64,000 nucleotides of DNA from Lunatimonas lonarensis (GTDB taxonomy: Bacteria > Bacteroidota > Bacteroidia > Cytophagales > Cyclobacteriaceae): positions 1 to 64,000 of the forward strand of contig NZ_AQHR01000022.1 of assembly GCF_000390185.1 (NCBI RefSeq). Reading direction: 5' to 3'. The notes under the pieces were generated by a model. It made no database searches, was not told the origin of the DNA, and saw only the letters and a list, made by a program, of their open reading frames with translations. The translations under genes were made by a program, and so were the position numbers. Shown piece after piece: positions 1-7,602 of the stretch; positions within the stretch are counted from its first letter, which is position 1; every line of letters begins with the position of its first letter.

Positions 1-1059
1 AATATAGGCAGATTTTGATCATTTACAAAATGCCTAATTCAATTCTTTTATTTGCTTCATCTACGGTAAATGCACTGATTGGGGTGTTCAGGTTAAACAG
101 TGCCAGGGCTTCCCCATATTGATCAAACACGAAGATTTCGGTTTATCCTCTTCCCAATTTCATTATTTCCTGGTCTGTGTTTCCGGAATATAACCCAAAG
201 ACCAAATCATCCCCCAGAAGCGCGTCCATATAAGCCAGAGGCTGATCCGACTGAACAATGGGAGATTGGTTTCCTGGTGAACCTACAACTATGAATTGAG
301 GTATATGATTTGGAGGCCCGTCGATGGAAATAATGTCTCCAGTCTTTTTGTCAAAAATTTCCAGACGATCCCTAAGAATACATGCTTTCAGATATTTGTT
401 GGTTTTTGGGTTTCCCATTAACTTCCCTTGGTGCAAGGAAGCTATAATTTCGGAAGAGTAATTTCCCGGTATTGGTTTTTCCCATTTCCATTTAATTTTG
501 TGCCATCTATTTTATATTCCACAAATTTGTCCTCACCCCTTACCAAATAGGTCATCAGTGTACTATCTGAGCTCCATGTCAATCCCATGGCCAGAAAAAA
601 AACTTCTTTTTATTTTATTTGACGAACGGATAGCTTTTCAGATGTTTCCTACAAAGGGAATTGGGATAAGGTCTTCGCTGAAAGCCCGTAAGTCCAAAAG
701 TAGTCCGGTTCAAGACCACTTTCCATCGTCCAGACCAAAGGCGTCTCCCCAGGCCCATATCCAACCATCCCCATAGGATAGAGGCATTCCCAACTATCTG
801 TGCCGATAATATGAGTAAGGTATCCAATCTCCGATTCATCAGAAATCACCAACTTGTTTTGTTTAAACAGTATGCTTCCCGGCGTTACTATTTCTTCAAA
901 AACATGCTTTACTCCCGTAAGGGAAGAGACTGTGGTAATACTGGGTCTGTCAATTTTTTTTTTGTGGAACCCTGATCTGAATTTGGTTCCGAGCAGGCAG
1001 AAATCAAGAAAAAACAACCTATCCAGGTAAGCCGATTTTTGCCAAAACTAGCACAGCAT
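1..1059 (-). pseudogene. Decayed 6-bladed beta-propeller lipoprotein gene (runs off left edge)
   Basis: Translation in pieces gives a protein colinear with the intact propeller lipoprotein at 9182-10258. Matching blocks include a lipobox segment (LISAC, about 1000), a GYGPGETP block (about 750) and ILRDRLEIFD (about 370). The reading frame is broken many times: the ATG at 1057-1059 meets a TAG at 1048-1050, and the lipoprotein leader lies one frame away. A second shift falls in the A/T run near 951-965. In-frame stops are TAG 649-651, TAA 610-612 and TAA 143-145, and further shifts lie near 485 and near 35. The last block (FVNDQNLPI) reaches base 1, so the 3' end is outside the window. Too many lesions are present for a single sequencing error. 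The gene would have encoded an outer-surface lipoprotein of unknown ligand, paired with the peptide remnant just upstream. Confidence 0.85.
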
Positions 1060-1098
1060 TTATTCTTTAAATAAAAATAATTGCTGTGCTTAAAGGTT

Positions 1099-1305
1099 TC
1101 AATCCCATTCATGACAGGTACAGGTTGTGACTCCATCGATTTTTTTTGATTTCTCCCAAGCATTTCCATCTTTATCTTCACAGAAAATGGTATAATTTCT
1201 AGCGCAACAAACAAATTGACATCCTCCATCTGCTTCGGCATCAAACGAACTGAACAACCCAATACTCATGGCCACCACACCCGCAACTCCCGTGGATTTC
1301 TTAAA
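1099..1305 (-). pseudogene. NVEALA-like Cys-rich exported peptide, start codon missing
   Basis: The frame reads a leader FKKSTGVAGVVAMSIGLFSS followed by a mature part with Cys pattern C-x3-CC, C and CTC, ending at TGA 1099-1101. The leader is plainly homologous to those of the peptides at 2497-2730 and 10369-10571. No ATG, GTG or TTG lies in frame ahead of the FKK residues. Reading upstream in the same frame runs through eight sense codons straight into the TGA stop (1327-1329) of the neighbouring propeller gene. This looks like a deletion that joined that gene's 3' end to a leader that had lost its first codons and 5' region. An internal ATG at 1267-1269 would give a peptide without the charged part of the leader. 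Its presumed partner is the decayed propeller gene downstream. Family assignment is inferred from leader and context. Confidence 0.7.
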
Positions 1306-1326
1306 AACTTGGCACGGCTCTTTGAC

Positions 1327-2493
1327 TCAAAGCAAAATGTCCCCAAGATCAAATTCCACCAAAGGGCGTTCTTCCAAGTAGTTAATGCCATATATTCGGT
1401 TTGCCTTACGATCCACACTAATATCAGTGACCCCAACTTCGAGTTTTATTTTTTTTAGAGGGTTGCCCAGGTGGTCGAATACATGAATCTCATCACAGAT
1501 AGTTGCCCTATGAACATTTTTTGAGGGGTCCTTCCCGTAAAACAAACCATATACATATTTCTCATCACTGCTCAGCCTGACATACATTGAGTTTCGGGGG
1601 CCCTTAATCATTCTGCCATCTTCAAATGTGACCTTACCTTCATAGTTGGTCTCCAGGTCCAATCTATTGGTATTTAGTTCATTGCCAAGCGTATCGTAGA
1701 CGCTTATCATCCCAAAATCCCTGTATACCTTGAAGATTCTATCTTGCCTAGGGCTGATGGTATAAATTCCAGTGTAATAGTCGCCATACGACATATTGGA
1801 AACCTGTTTCAATAGGGGATTTTCGGGAAAAACACCTAACTCGGCAACTGGACTTCCGCTGTGGTCGATTTTGATAAAATGCCTTTTTTTGTTGAAGGTA
1901 GTCAAGATATAACCGGATGGAACGGGCAAAAAGTACCAAAGGAACTCTTGTACCCTAGGGTGCTTGATAGAGGCTATGGGGTGAAAGGCCCGTTGCATTA
2001 GGATGGAATCCAGGCTGTATTTTACCATTTTTGTGGATCCATCCACGATGTAGATGTCTCTATTATGGGTATGTAATGAAATAGGCGTCATGATTTCTTC
2101 AGGTCCCTCCCCTAAAGGTATTCCATCAATGACATAAGAAAAATCGCGTTTGTTGTAAATAGATAAATTGGATTTACTGTTTATCGAAGACAAAACGATT
2201 AGATAATCGTCAATATGGCTTAATCTAAGGTCATCACGGATTTCAAAGGTTGGATGATTTGACAGTACAACTAAAGAGACTTCTTCGGGGAATTGGATAA
2301 GCTGTTCCTTGGGGTCTCCACGCGCGCATGACCATAAAATCAAAATGGCAAAGATATTAATAATGATTGCTCTAGAATTGAGCTTAGGGAAAATCCCTAC
2401 GGGATTTTCCCTAAGACGGGCTTGATGCAAGGCATCCGCTCGGTCATCAAGCACCCCGCTGTTAACAATTGGGGGAAATACTGTTTTGTTCAT
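1327..2493 (-). CDS. 6-bladed beta-propeller lipoprotein with inserted N-terminal extension
   Basis: The 388-residue protein has a lipobox (LILWSC, Cys at residue 56) after a hydrophobic stretch, then a TolB-like/6-bladed propeller sequence including the family hallmark PLGEGPEEI near residue 125. It is probably lipid-anchored outside the cytoplasm. Family members in Bacteroidota are surface or periplasmic lipoproteins of unknown ligand. The start ATG lies 3 nt after the stop of the intact peptide gene 2497-2730, which suggests translational coupling. Residues about 12-40 are unusual: they are encoded by an inserted palindrome (2383-2457) that keeps the frame open, so the lipoprotein signal starts about 40 residues later than normal. 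Whether this long, charged n-region still directs export is unclear. No other in-frame ATG precedes the hydrophobic segment. Confidence 0.85.
   Translation of the reverse strand: MNKTVFPPIVNSGVLDDRADALHQARLRENPVGIFPKLNSRAIIINIFAILILWSCARGDPKEQLIQFPEEVSLVVLSNHPTFEIRDDLRLSHIDDYLIVLSSINSKSNLSIYNKRDFSYVIDGIPLGEGPEEIMTPISLHTHNRDIYIVDGSTKMVKYSLDSILMQRAFHPIASIKHPRVQEFLWYFLPVPSGYILTTFNKKRHFIKIDHSGSPVAELGVFPENPLLKQVSNMSYGDYYTGIYTISPRQDRIFKVYRDFGMISVYDTLGNELNTNRLDLETNYEGKVTFEDGRMIKGPRNSMYVRLSSDEKYVYGLFYGKDPSKNVHRATICDEIHVFDHLGNPLKKIKLEVGVTDISVDRKANRIYGINYLEERPLVEFDLGDILL
2383..2457. repeat. Palindromic insertion inside the 5' coding region
   Basis: A perfect 15-bp inverted repeat (2383-2397 and 2401-2415, TAC loop) is followed by a second imperfect inverted pair (CTTGATG at 2421-2427 and CATCAAG at 2445-2451). 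The block sits in frame within the propeller gene, between its start codon and its lipoprotein signal. It looks like a small palindromic mobile element whose translation adds about 25-30 residues. No matching copy was noticed elsewhere in the window. Confidence 0.7.
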
Positions 2494-2496
2494 TCT

Positions 2497-2730
2497 TTAT
2501 TTTCTTCTATAATTCCAGAAACTCACAGGGTGTCCGCCTTGCTCCACATCGCACCGATCACTATCATCAAATTCACAATAACTACTTTTACATTCTTCAA
2601 AGCCCATGTGGCTGCAGTTGGGTAAGCTTCCGCCAAACAATTCGGTTTGGAAGGTGCTAAATAACCCGACACTCATAGCTGCCACCCCTGTCGCCATGGC
2701 GGCTTTTTTCAATGTCATTTTCTTTTTCAT
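2497..2730 (-). CDS. NVEALA-like small Cys-containing exported peptide (intact)
   Basis: A 77-residue precursor: Lys-rich start (MKKKMTLKK), hydrophobic leader AAMATGVAAMSVGLFSTF, then a mature part of about 45 residues with four cysteines (positions about 39, 47, 52 and 60). The leader is shared with two other peptides in the window (1099-1305, 10369-10571) but the mature parts differ strongly. That is the signature of a rapidly varying secreted peptide. Small NVEALA-type proteins in Bacteroidota are typically encoded beside 6-bladed propeller lipoproteins, and here the partner starts 3 nt downstream. The exact NVEALA motif is absent, so the family name is an analogy. Function is unknown; signalling, toxin or ligand-presentation roles are all open. 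Upstream are a TATTTTTG promoter element and 21-bp direct repeats. Confidence 0.75.
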   Translation of the reverse strand: MKKKMTLKKAAMATGVAAMSVGLFSTFQTELFGGSLPNCSHMGFEECKSSYCEFDDSDRCDVEQGGHPVSFWNYRRK

Positions 2731-2784
2731 GGTTTTAATTATTTAAAGTTAACATGTGATAAACCTACACATAAAAAACAAAAA

Positions 2785-2792
2785 CAAAAATA
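2785..2792 (-). promoter_or_regulatory. Bacteroidota -7 promoter element (TATTTTTG)
   Basis: On the minus strand TATTTTTG matches the Bacteroidota TAnnTTTG -7 consensus, about 55 nt before the start of the peptide gene 2497-2730. No TTG -33 box lies at the expected 19-nt spacing. The 21-bp direct repeats occupy that place, as expected for an activator-dependent promoter (inference). Confidence 0.5.
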
Positions 2793-2801
2793 GGTTTAAG
2801 G

Positions 2802-2843
2802 CTATTTCCCGCGAACTGACCGCTTTTTCCCGTGAACTGACCG
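2802..2843 (-). promoter_or_regulatory. Two 21-bp direct repeats upstream of peptide gene (LytTR-like spacing)
   Basis: On the minus strand two adjacent 21-mers both read CGGTCAGTTCnCGGGAAAnAG. They differ at only two positions and end 9 nt before the -7 element. A 21-bp centre-to-centre spacing puts both half-sites on one DNA face and is typical of LytTR-type response-regulator sites. The same arrangement recurs at 10924-10965 ahead of the other peptide cassette. No LytTR regulator is encoded in the window. Confidence 0.6.
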
Positions 2844-2930
2844 TTTTACCTTTTAAACGAAAGGGCTACTACAGTTACCTCCCTTGATAAATAAGGGAAT
2901 CGATATGCGACCGCTTATGTCTCCTGTTTT

Positions 2931-3221
2931 GTCTTGGCAATCCGTAGCCCGAGGGGCTACCACCACCATACCCCGGGGCTGCCGCCTCGGAAAAGCCATC
3001 TATTACCTCCCTCCCAACCCCAAAGTAGGTTGAATGGATGCCTACCCAGGAGGAAAATGCTTCGAATAGGGAGTCCCATTCACACGACCGTTGTGTATGG
3101 AAAACTGCGAACGGTACTGCAGAAGGGTTCAACCCCGCACGGGGTTGGGGGGCGCTGTGCCTGTTATTGCCGTGGGTTGGCACCCACGGTTATTGTTGGA
3201 ACGGCCCTTCGGGCCTGTAGT
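2931..3221. repeat. Multi-hairpin repeat element, copy A
   Basis: The block is about 290 bp and made of consecutive GC-rich hairpins. They include GTAGCCC-gag-GGGCTAC (2944-2960), CAACCCCG-CA-CGGGGTTG (3130-3147), CCGTGGGT-tggc-ACCCACGG (3170-3189) and GGCCC-ttc-GGGCC (3203-3215). It aligns with copies at 8771-9022 and 11051-11124 in the same orientation. Paired T:A in place of C:G in the first stem, relative to the other copies, shows the stem itself is conserved. No convincing coding sequence is inside. Confidence 0.75.
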
Positions 3222-3618
3222 GAACGGGAATACTTGGCGTATAGGTATTGCCTAACTTGAAAATTTTAAACCAGATGGTCTTCCACTCCTCGGGTACTGC
3301 ACCTTTTGTTAAGCCTATGGGTTTATCTAGGAAATCTATGGTAATCTGTGTAAACCTGTGGTTAACAAAAAATATCCAACCTGGAGATCAAAAATCAAAT
3401 AGTATAGATACCGCATAGATATCCTTTTTTTAATTTTTAATTCAATATTTGGTACTTCATTTACGCTGTTAACGCGATCCGGAATGATGGCCGCTTATCT
3501 GATGAACTTGATGAAGTTTAGGACTTGGGTTATACTAAGAGCCTCTAACGGAGATAAAAGGATTTGCTTCGTCTTAATATTTCCATCAACGACACGCTAA
3601 AGAACCCCCAGAATTGTG
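3222..3618. other. Gene-less stretch between hairpin element and BlaR1-like gene
   Basis: No open frame with family resemblance, hairpin terminator or RNA gene was recognised. It separates two minus-strand transcription units and is moderately AT-rich. Confidence 0.5.
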
Positions 3619-5340
3619 TCAGTTGATTGGTAAAGGCATTACGGTTACCCCTCTTCCCTCGTTACGCAGTATGGCAATTGTAATGCTTTGTTGCCTGTTT
3701 TCACGAATAATGTGTCCCATATTCGAAATCAATTCGGCGGGATCAATGATCCGCAATTGCTCAAAGATAATGGCTTCAAAGTTCTCGGGAGCGATCTTGG
3801 TGATTTTCCCATCTTTTTCAATTATGTTGTTGCGTCCAAAGAATACCTGTACCTTGTGAGCACTCGGATATTCAGCTTGGACAGCTGTAATTTTTTTCAC
3901 TGCCTTAAAAAATTTTCCATGAAAATATTCATGGGTCATCAGTGATACATTGTAGGCCGCTTTTTTTAGAAAACCTCTTTTCTCCGTTTCACGAACTAGA
4001 AACATGGCAAAATCTTCCGGTTGGTAATTGGTCAACTCCGACACCTCTTTTTCTATATGATCAATGGTCAATGAGATATTCTTTGTTTTTTTCCACTCTT
4101 CGAAAACCTCCTTTTTGATTTCCTTTTTTTCGGGGGACCTTTCATATAAAATGCTCGTTTTTACCTTGGGATAAGCTTGCTGCAACGCTACCATCTTCTC
4201 AAATGCCAATTCGTCAAAAAACGGAAACTCTGTACCGGTAAACTTTTCATTTTCATCCAAAGCAAAATAGGCCTCCCGGAGTGCATACAAGTCCAATTTA
4301 TTCAGATCCAATTCATACTGATCTCCGTCTTTAAATCCCTCGGATAGCAATTGCTCAAAATTGTTTGAGTATTGAGATGGCGTGGATTGAAATGGGGTGG
4401 ATTGAAATGACGGGGATTCAAATTGTCGGCTGGATGATAAAAAAACGGTCAAGAGAGCAGCTATCAGCATACTGACCGATTTGAGTACACTGGATTTTAG
4501 AGGTGAACTGATTTTGCCCATCATAATTATCCTGCTTTTGGTGGCGGAAAAATTGAATGGACTGCTCATGGACATCGCACCCTGCTTGCCGGAAGTTTTA
4601 TTTAACAAAAGCCACTGGTATGCTGCTTTTTCCCGGAAGGTGGCATTAACAGCCTCATCTGCCAGAAACTCGTGATTAAGCTGGATCGCCTGCTTATAAA
4701 GTAGGTATAGAGGATTAAACCAGAAAACAATTTTAAGACATTCCACCAGCAAAATATCCCAACTGTGTTTCTGGCGAATATGGGTCAGTTCATGGCATAG
4801 GATCTCTTTTTCAATCCGTTGGAAAGATTCCTTTTCAACAAACAGAAAGTTCAAAAATGTATAGGGTATGGTTTTATCGGCTAGCAGCACATAGGTGCAT
4901 TCAGTATCCTTTCGGGTCGGATTAGTTCGTATTAACCGAATGAGTTGGGCCAGTTGTAGCATAAAGCGGATTGAAAAGAAGATTAATCCGATTAAATACA
5001 TGCCCAAGAATATAGCATTCCAGTTTAAGGTAGTTACGGTTGGAACTTGGGAGTTCACCTCATTTCCCCCCTGATCCAAGCCGTATGGCTGTGTTTGAAT
5101 TTCAGCGGGACTCTCCTCTATCTCCACAGAGGTGAATGGCGCAGCAGGCTCAAAAAGTAAGCTTTCCGTGATTTGGACACCAAATGGCAATTCAAGAAAC
5201 GGAACAATCAGTGAAAAGCTGAGCGCAAATAGCAGGTAGAATCTATTGAACCGGAACATGCTTTCTTTGGCCAAAAAGGCCCGGTAGAAAACATAGAAGA
5301 TAACCAAGGCAATACTGGCCTTAACGATATACGCTATCAT
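3619..5340 (-). CDS. BlaR1/MecR1-family M56 zinc metalloprotease sensor
   Basis: The 573-residue membrane protein has transmembrane segments near residues 1-20, 33-52 and 107-130, and another near 290-305. The cytoplasmic M56 peptidase region carries the zinc motif HELTH (183-187) and the downstream ligand region LNHEFLADEA (221-230). Family members sense an extracellular signal and cleave their cognate BlaI/MecI repressor. The gene overlaps the repressor gene upstream by 4 bp, so they form an operon. The C-terminal part (about 310-573) is not a recognisable penicillin-binding domain. It begins with short repeats (SFQSTPFQSTPSQ) and resembles the variable sensor regions of Bacteroidota M56 proteins. 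No beta-lactamase gene is adjacent, so the inducing signal and regulon are unknown. Confidence 0.9.
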   Translation of the reverse strand: MIAYIVKASIALVIFYVFYRAFLAKESMFRFNRFYLLFALSFSLIVPFLELPFGVQITESLLFEPAAPFTSVEIEESPAEIQTQPYGLDQGGNEVNSQVPTVTTLNWNAIFLGMYLIGLIFFSIRFMLQLAQLIRLIRTNPTRKDTECTYVLLADKTIPYTFLNFLFVEKESFQRIEKEILCHELTHIRQKHSWDILLVECLKIVFWFNPLYLLYKQAIQLNHEFLADEAVNATFREKAAYQWLLLNKTSGKQGAMSMSSPFNFSATKSRIIMMGKISSPLKSSVLKSVSMLIAALLTVFLSSSRQFESPSFQSTPFQSTPSQYSNNFEQLLSEGFKDGDQYELDLNKLDLYALREAYFALDENEKFTGTEFPFFDELAFEKMVALQQAYPKVKTSILYERSPEKKEIKKEVFEEWKKTKNISLTIDHIEKEVSELTNYQPEDFAMFLVRETEKRGFLKKAAYNVSLMTHEYFHGKFFKAVKKITAVQAEYPSAHKVQVFFGRNNIIEKDGKITKIAPENFEAIIFEQLRIIDPAELISNMGHIIRENRQQSITIAILRNEGRGVTVMPLPIN

Positions 5341-5711
5341 GGCTTTTGGGATTTAAGTTGTTCTTCGATTATTTTTTTCAGTGCTTCCAACTCTCTCATA
5401 TCCAATTCCGTCTCTTGGGTGAAAAAGGAAGCAAATTGGGCTGGGGAATCGTTAAAGAAGTCTTTGATCATGGTGTTTACCTTTTTGGAGAAATAATCGT
5501 TTTTTTCTACCAATGGGAAGTACGCCCTGGAGTTGCCGTACAGTTCAAAGTAGATGGCGCCTTTCTCTTGCAGCCGCTTCAGTAATGTGGCCACAGTCGT
5601 ATTGGCTGGTTTGGGATCGGGATAGGATTCCAAAATATCCTTCATAAAGACTCTGCCTTTTTTTTCCCAAATCAAATTCATAAGTTGCTCTTCAGCGTTT
5701 GAAAGATTCAT
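5337..5711 (-). CDS. BlaI/MecI-family transcriptional repressor
   Basis: This is a 124-residue winged-helix repressor of the penicillinase-repressor family. It opens with LSNAEEQLMNLIWEKKG, followed by the recognition region (TTVATLLKRLQEKGAI) and a C-terminal dimerisation helix bundle where the cognate protease usually cuts. Length is normal for the family. The gene is first in the operon with the M56 sensor and overlaps it by 4 bp. A palindrome directly upstream (5725-5749) is a likely operator, implying autoregulation. The regulated target beyond its own operon is not evident here. Confidence 0.93.
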   Translation of the reverse strand: MNLSNAEEQLMNLIWEKKGRVFMKDILESYPDPKPANTTVATLLKRLQEKGAIYFELYGNSRAYFPLVEKNDYFSKKVNTMIKDFFNDSPAQFASFFTQETELDMRELEALKKIIEEQLKSQKP

Positions 5712-5724
5712 TCTCTATTTTTAT

Positions 5725-5749
5725 AGAATTCGTTCTACAAATATAGAAC
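5725..5749 (-). promoter_or_regulatory. Candidate BlaI/MecI operator palindrome
   Basis: Just upstream of the repressor start, GTTCTA and TAGAAC form an inverted repeat with a 6-nt spacer (5732-5749). It overlaps a second AGAA/TTCT pair at 5725-5736. Position and symmetry fit an autoregulatory operator for the winged-helix dimer. Specific binding is inferred. Confidence 0.5.
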
Positions 5750-6094
5750 ATAAAATAAGAATTAAAAATTACGGACTAAAAATTTCGCAACTAACTGAGG
5801 GGAATTTGATTCATGCGCTATTTTCACTCCGTTTAGTTTGTTTAGTTTGCTATTGGCAAAGAGTAACGGGTACGGTTTTGCCGGAATGGGGCTGCAACTT
5901 CAATCAATGCCGCTGCCAACACAAAAAGGTTAAATACATCCGATAAACCAAGGGCTTCGCCCTCGCTAGATTTTTGACTCTTGTATCCAATTCCTTTATT
6001 GACTTTGTATGGAGCGTGGTGATAAAGGCAGGTTTAAGGGGCGTGGTGTCTGTCAGTGAAAATTCGTTAAAAATCTAAAAGCTATTATATTGAA
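5750..6094. other. Intergenic stretch, no gene seen
   Basis: No supported gene lies between the divergently transcribed repressor and DUF4143 ATPase genes. One short GGGCTTCGCCC hairpin lies near 5951. The rest shows nothing recognisable. Confidence 0.45.
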
Positions 6095-6138
6095 TTTACT
6101 CATTATATTGAGTATTTTTACTCAATATAATGAGTAAA
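6095..6138. promoter_or_regulatory. Perfect 20-bp inverted repeat before DUF4143 ATPase gene
   Basis: Arms 6095-6114 and 6119-6138 are perfect reverse complements around TTTT. They contain the unit TTTACTCA...TGAGTA and end 5 nt before the ATG at 6144. A related palindrome (ATTTTACTCA-6 nt-TGAGTAAAAT) lies at 7431-7456 beyond the gene. It could be an operator, a translation-blocking hairpin, or one end of a mobile cassette. Confidence 0.65.
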
Positions 6139-6143
6139 ATATT

Positions 6144-7337
6144 ATGACCTATCAAAGGACAGAAAAAGCAGGTTTGTTAAAACGGCTGAAAGACGAACCC
6201 AGGAGATTTATACAGGTCATCTACGGACCTCGACAGGTAGGTAAGACTACCTTAGTAAGGCAGGTGATGGAAGATCTTGATTTCCCTCACTTGTCGGTGG
6301 CCGCCGATGCAGTTCCTGCCGGAGATGGTATGTGGATTGCAATGCATTGGGAAACCGTCCGGATCCGACAGCAACAGCAAGCTGACAAACCTTTTCTTTT
6401 GGTAATCGATGAGGTTCAGAAAATCAACAATTGGTCCGAGCAGGTCAAAGCCGAATGGGACAAAGACACCGCAGATGGCAGGGATATCAGGGTTGTCCTG
6501 TTGGGTTCATCCAGGTTGATGCTACAGCAGGAACTCACCGAGTCTTTGGCAGGTAGGTTCGAATCCACTTACTTGGGGCATTGGTCCTACAAGGAAATGA
6601 AGGATGCATTTGGTCTCACAGCTGAGGAGTTTGTGTGGTTTGGAGGATATCCGGGTGCAATTACGCTAAAAGAAGATGAAGACCGATGGAAAAGCTATGT
6701 CCGTGACGCACTTTTGGAAACGAGTATATCAAAAGACATCCTTATGCTAACCCGGGTGGATAAGCCTGCCTTGATGAAGCGTTTGTTTGAGTTGGGCTCA
6801 GCCTATTCCGGACAGATCCTGAGCTATACCAAAATCATGGGACAACTAACCGAGGCAGGCAACACCACCACCTTGGCCAATTACCTGGAATTACTCCATG
6901 ATGCCGGCCTACTGGGAGGCATTGAAAAGTATAGTCCCAATATGATCAGGAAACGCGCTTCCAGCCCCAAGTTTCAGGTTCACAATACAGCGATCATGTC
7001 AGCGATTTCCAGCGAAAGTCTTGACACCATCCTTAAAAACCAAGAAGCCTGGGGAAGGTGGGTGGAATCTGCCGTAGGTGCTCACCTGATCAATCAGGCA
7101 TTTAAAAACAAAAAACTAACTATCCACTATTGGCGGGAAGGCAATGACGAGGTGGATTTTGTAGTTGCCTACAAAAACCAAGTGATTGCCCTTGAAGTGA
7201 AATCCGGAAAAACAGGAAAGCTATCCGGTTTGGGCGCTTTTGATGAAAAATTCAAACCTGCAAAATCCCTCTTGATCGGGGAGACGGGGATTCAATGGCA
7301 GGAATTTTTGCAAATGGACGTGTTGGATTTGTTTTAA
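6144..7337 (+). CDS. AAA+ ATPase with DUF4143 domain
   Basis: The 397-residue protein has a P-loop GPRQVGKTT (residues 28-36) and Walker B LLVIDEVQK (about 85-93). A sensor-type stretch LLGSSRLM follows, and the C-terminal DUF4143 region ends in a nuclease-like fold pattern with EVDFVV and ALEVKSGK. Proteins of this family are cytoplasmic, abundant and patchily distributed in Bacteroidota. Their biochemical role is not established. The gene stands alone on the plus strand between minus-strand units and is bracketed by related TACTCA/TGAGTA palindromes, suggesting autonomous regulation or mobility. Length is typical and no lesion is seen. The start ATG directly follows the palindrome with no visible ribosome-binding site. 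Confidence 0.9.
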   Translation: MTYQRTEKAGLLKRLKDEPRRFIQVIYGPRQVGKTTLVRQVMEDLDFPHLSVAADAVPAGDGMWIAMHWETVRIRQQQQADKPFLLVIDEVQKINNWSEQVKAEWDKDTADGRDIRVVLLGSSRLMLQQELTESLAGRFESTYLGHWSYKEMKDAFGLTAEEFVWFGGYPGAITLKEDEDRWKSYVRDALLETSISKDILMLTRVDKPALMKRLFELGSAYSGQILSYTKIMGQLTEAGNTTTLANYLELLHDAGLLGGIEKYSPNMIRKRASSPKFQVHNTAIMSAISSESLDTILKNQEAWGRWVESAVGAHLINQAFKNKKLTIHYWREGNDEVDFVVAYKNQVIALEVKSGKTGKLSGLGAFDEKFKPAKSLLIGETGIQWQEFLQMDVLDLF

Positions 7338-7430
7338 AAGGCAGACCTTGTGGCTGTAACTATCGGGTGTATCAGGGATAAAAATATTTTGTACCCACTT
7401 GGTAATCATTACTTAAAGGGATATTTTAAA

Positions 7431-7456
7431 ATTTTACTCAATATACTGAGTAAAAT
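7431..7456. repeat. Palindrome downstream of DUF4143 gene, related to upstream one
   Basis: ATTTTACTCA and TGAGTAAAAT are perfect 10-bp arms separated by ATATAC. The sequence resembles one arm pair of the 6095-6138 palindrome, so the gene lies between two copies of the same motif. No target-site duplication was identified. Confidence 0.6.
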
Positions 7457-7602
7457 TACGCAAGGGAAGGTCATAGGTATTACCGAAAATCTAAACCAGG
7501 CATTTCGTTTCTGTAAAAACACCTAGATGGCTGGGTAATCCATTGACGGAAAGTAACATACCGGGAGATATTGATCCGTTTCACTGCAAAAAAGAACGTC
7601 CA

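Noticed and set aside
1-1059. Explaining all lesions of the first propeller gene as sequencing error
   Set aside because: There are three internal stop codons besides several frameshifts, while neighbouring genes are intact; sequencing error would not cluster in one gene.
2931-3221. CRISPR-like array in the hairpin-rich repeat
   Set aside because: The units are different inverted repeats, not identical direct repeats with unique spacers, and no cas genes are present.
2875-3260. Open frames of about 100 residues on both strands within the hairpin element
   Set aside because: Composition follows the palindromes, and the same region in copies B and C gives different or broken frames.
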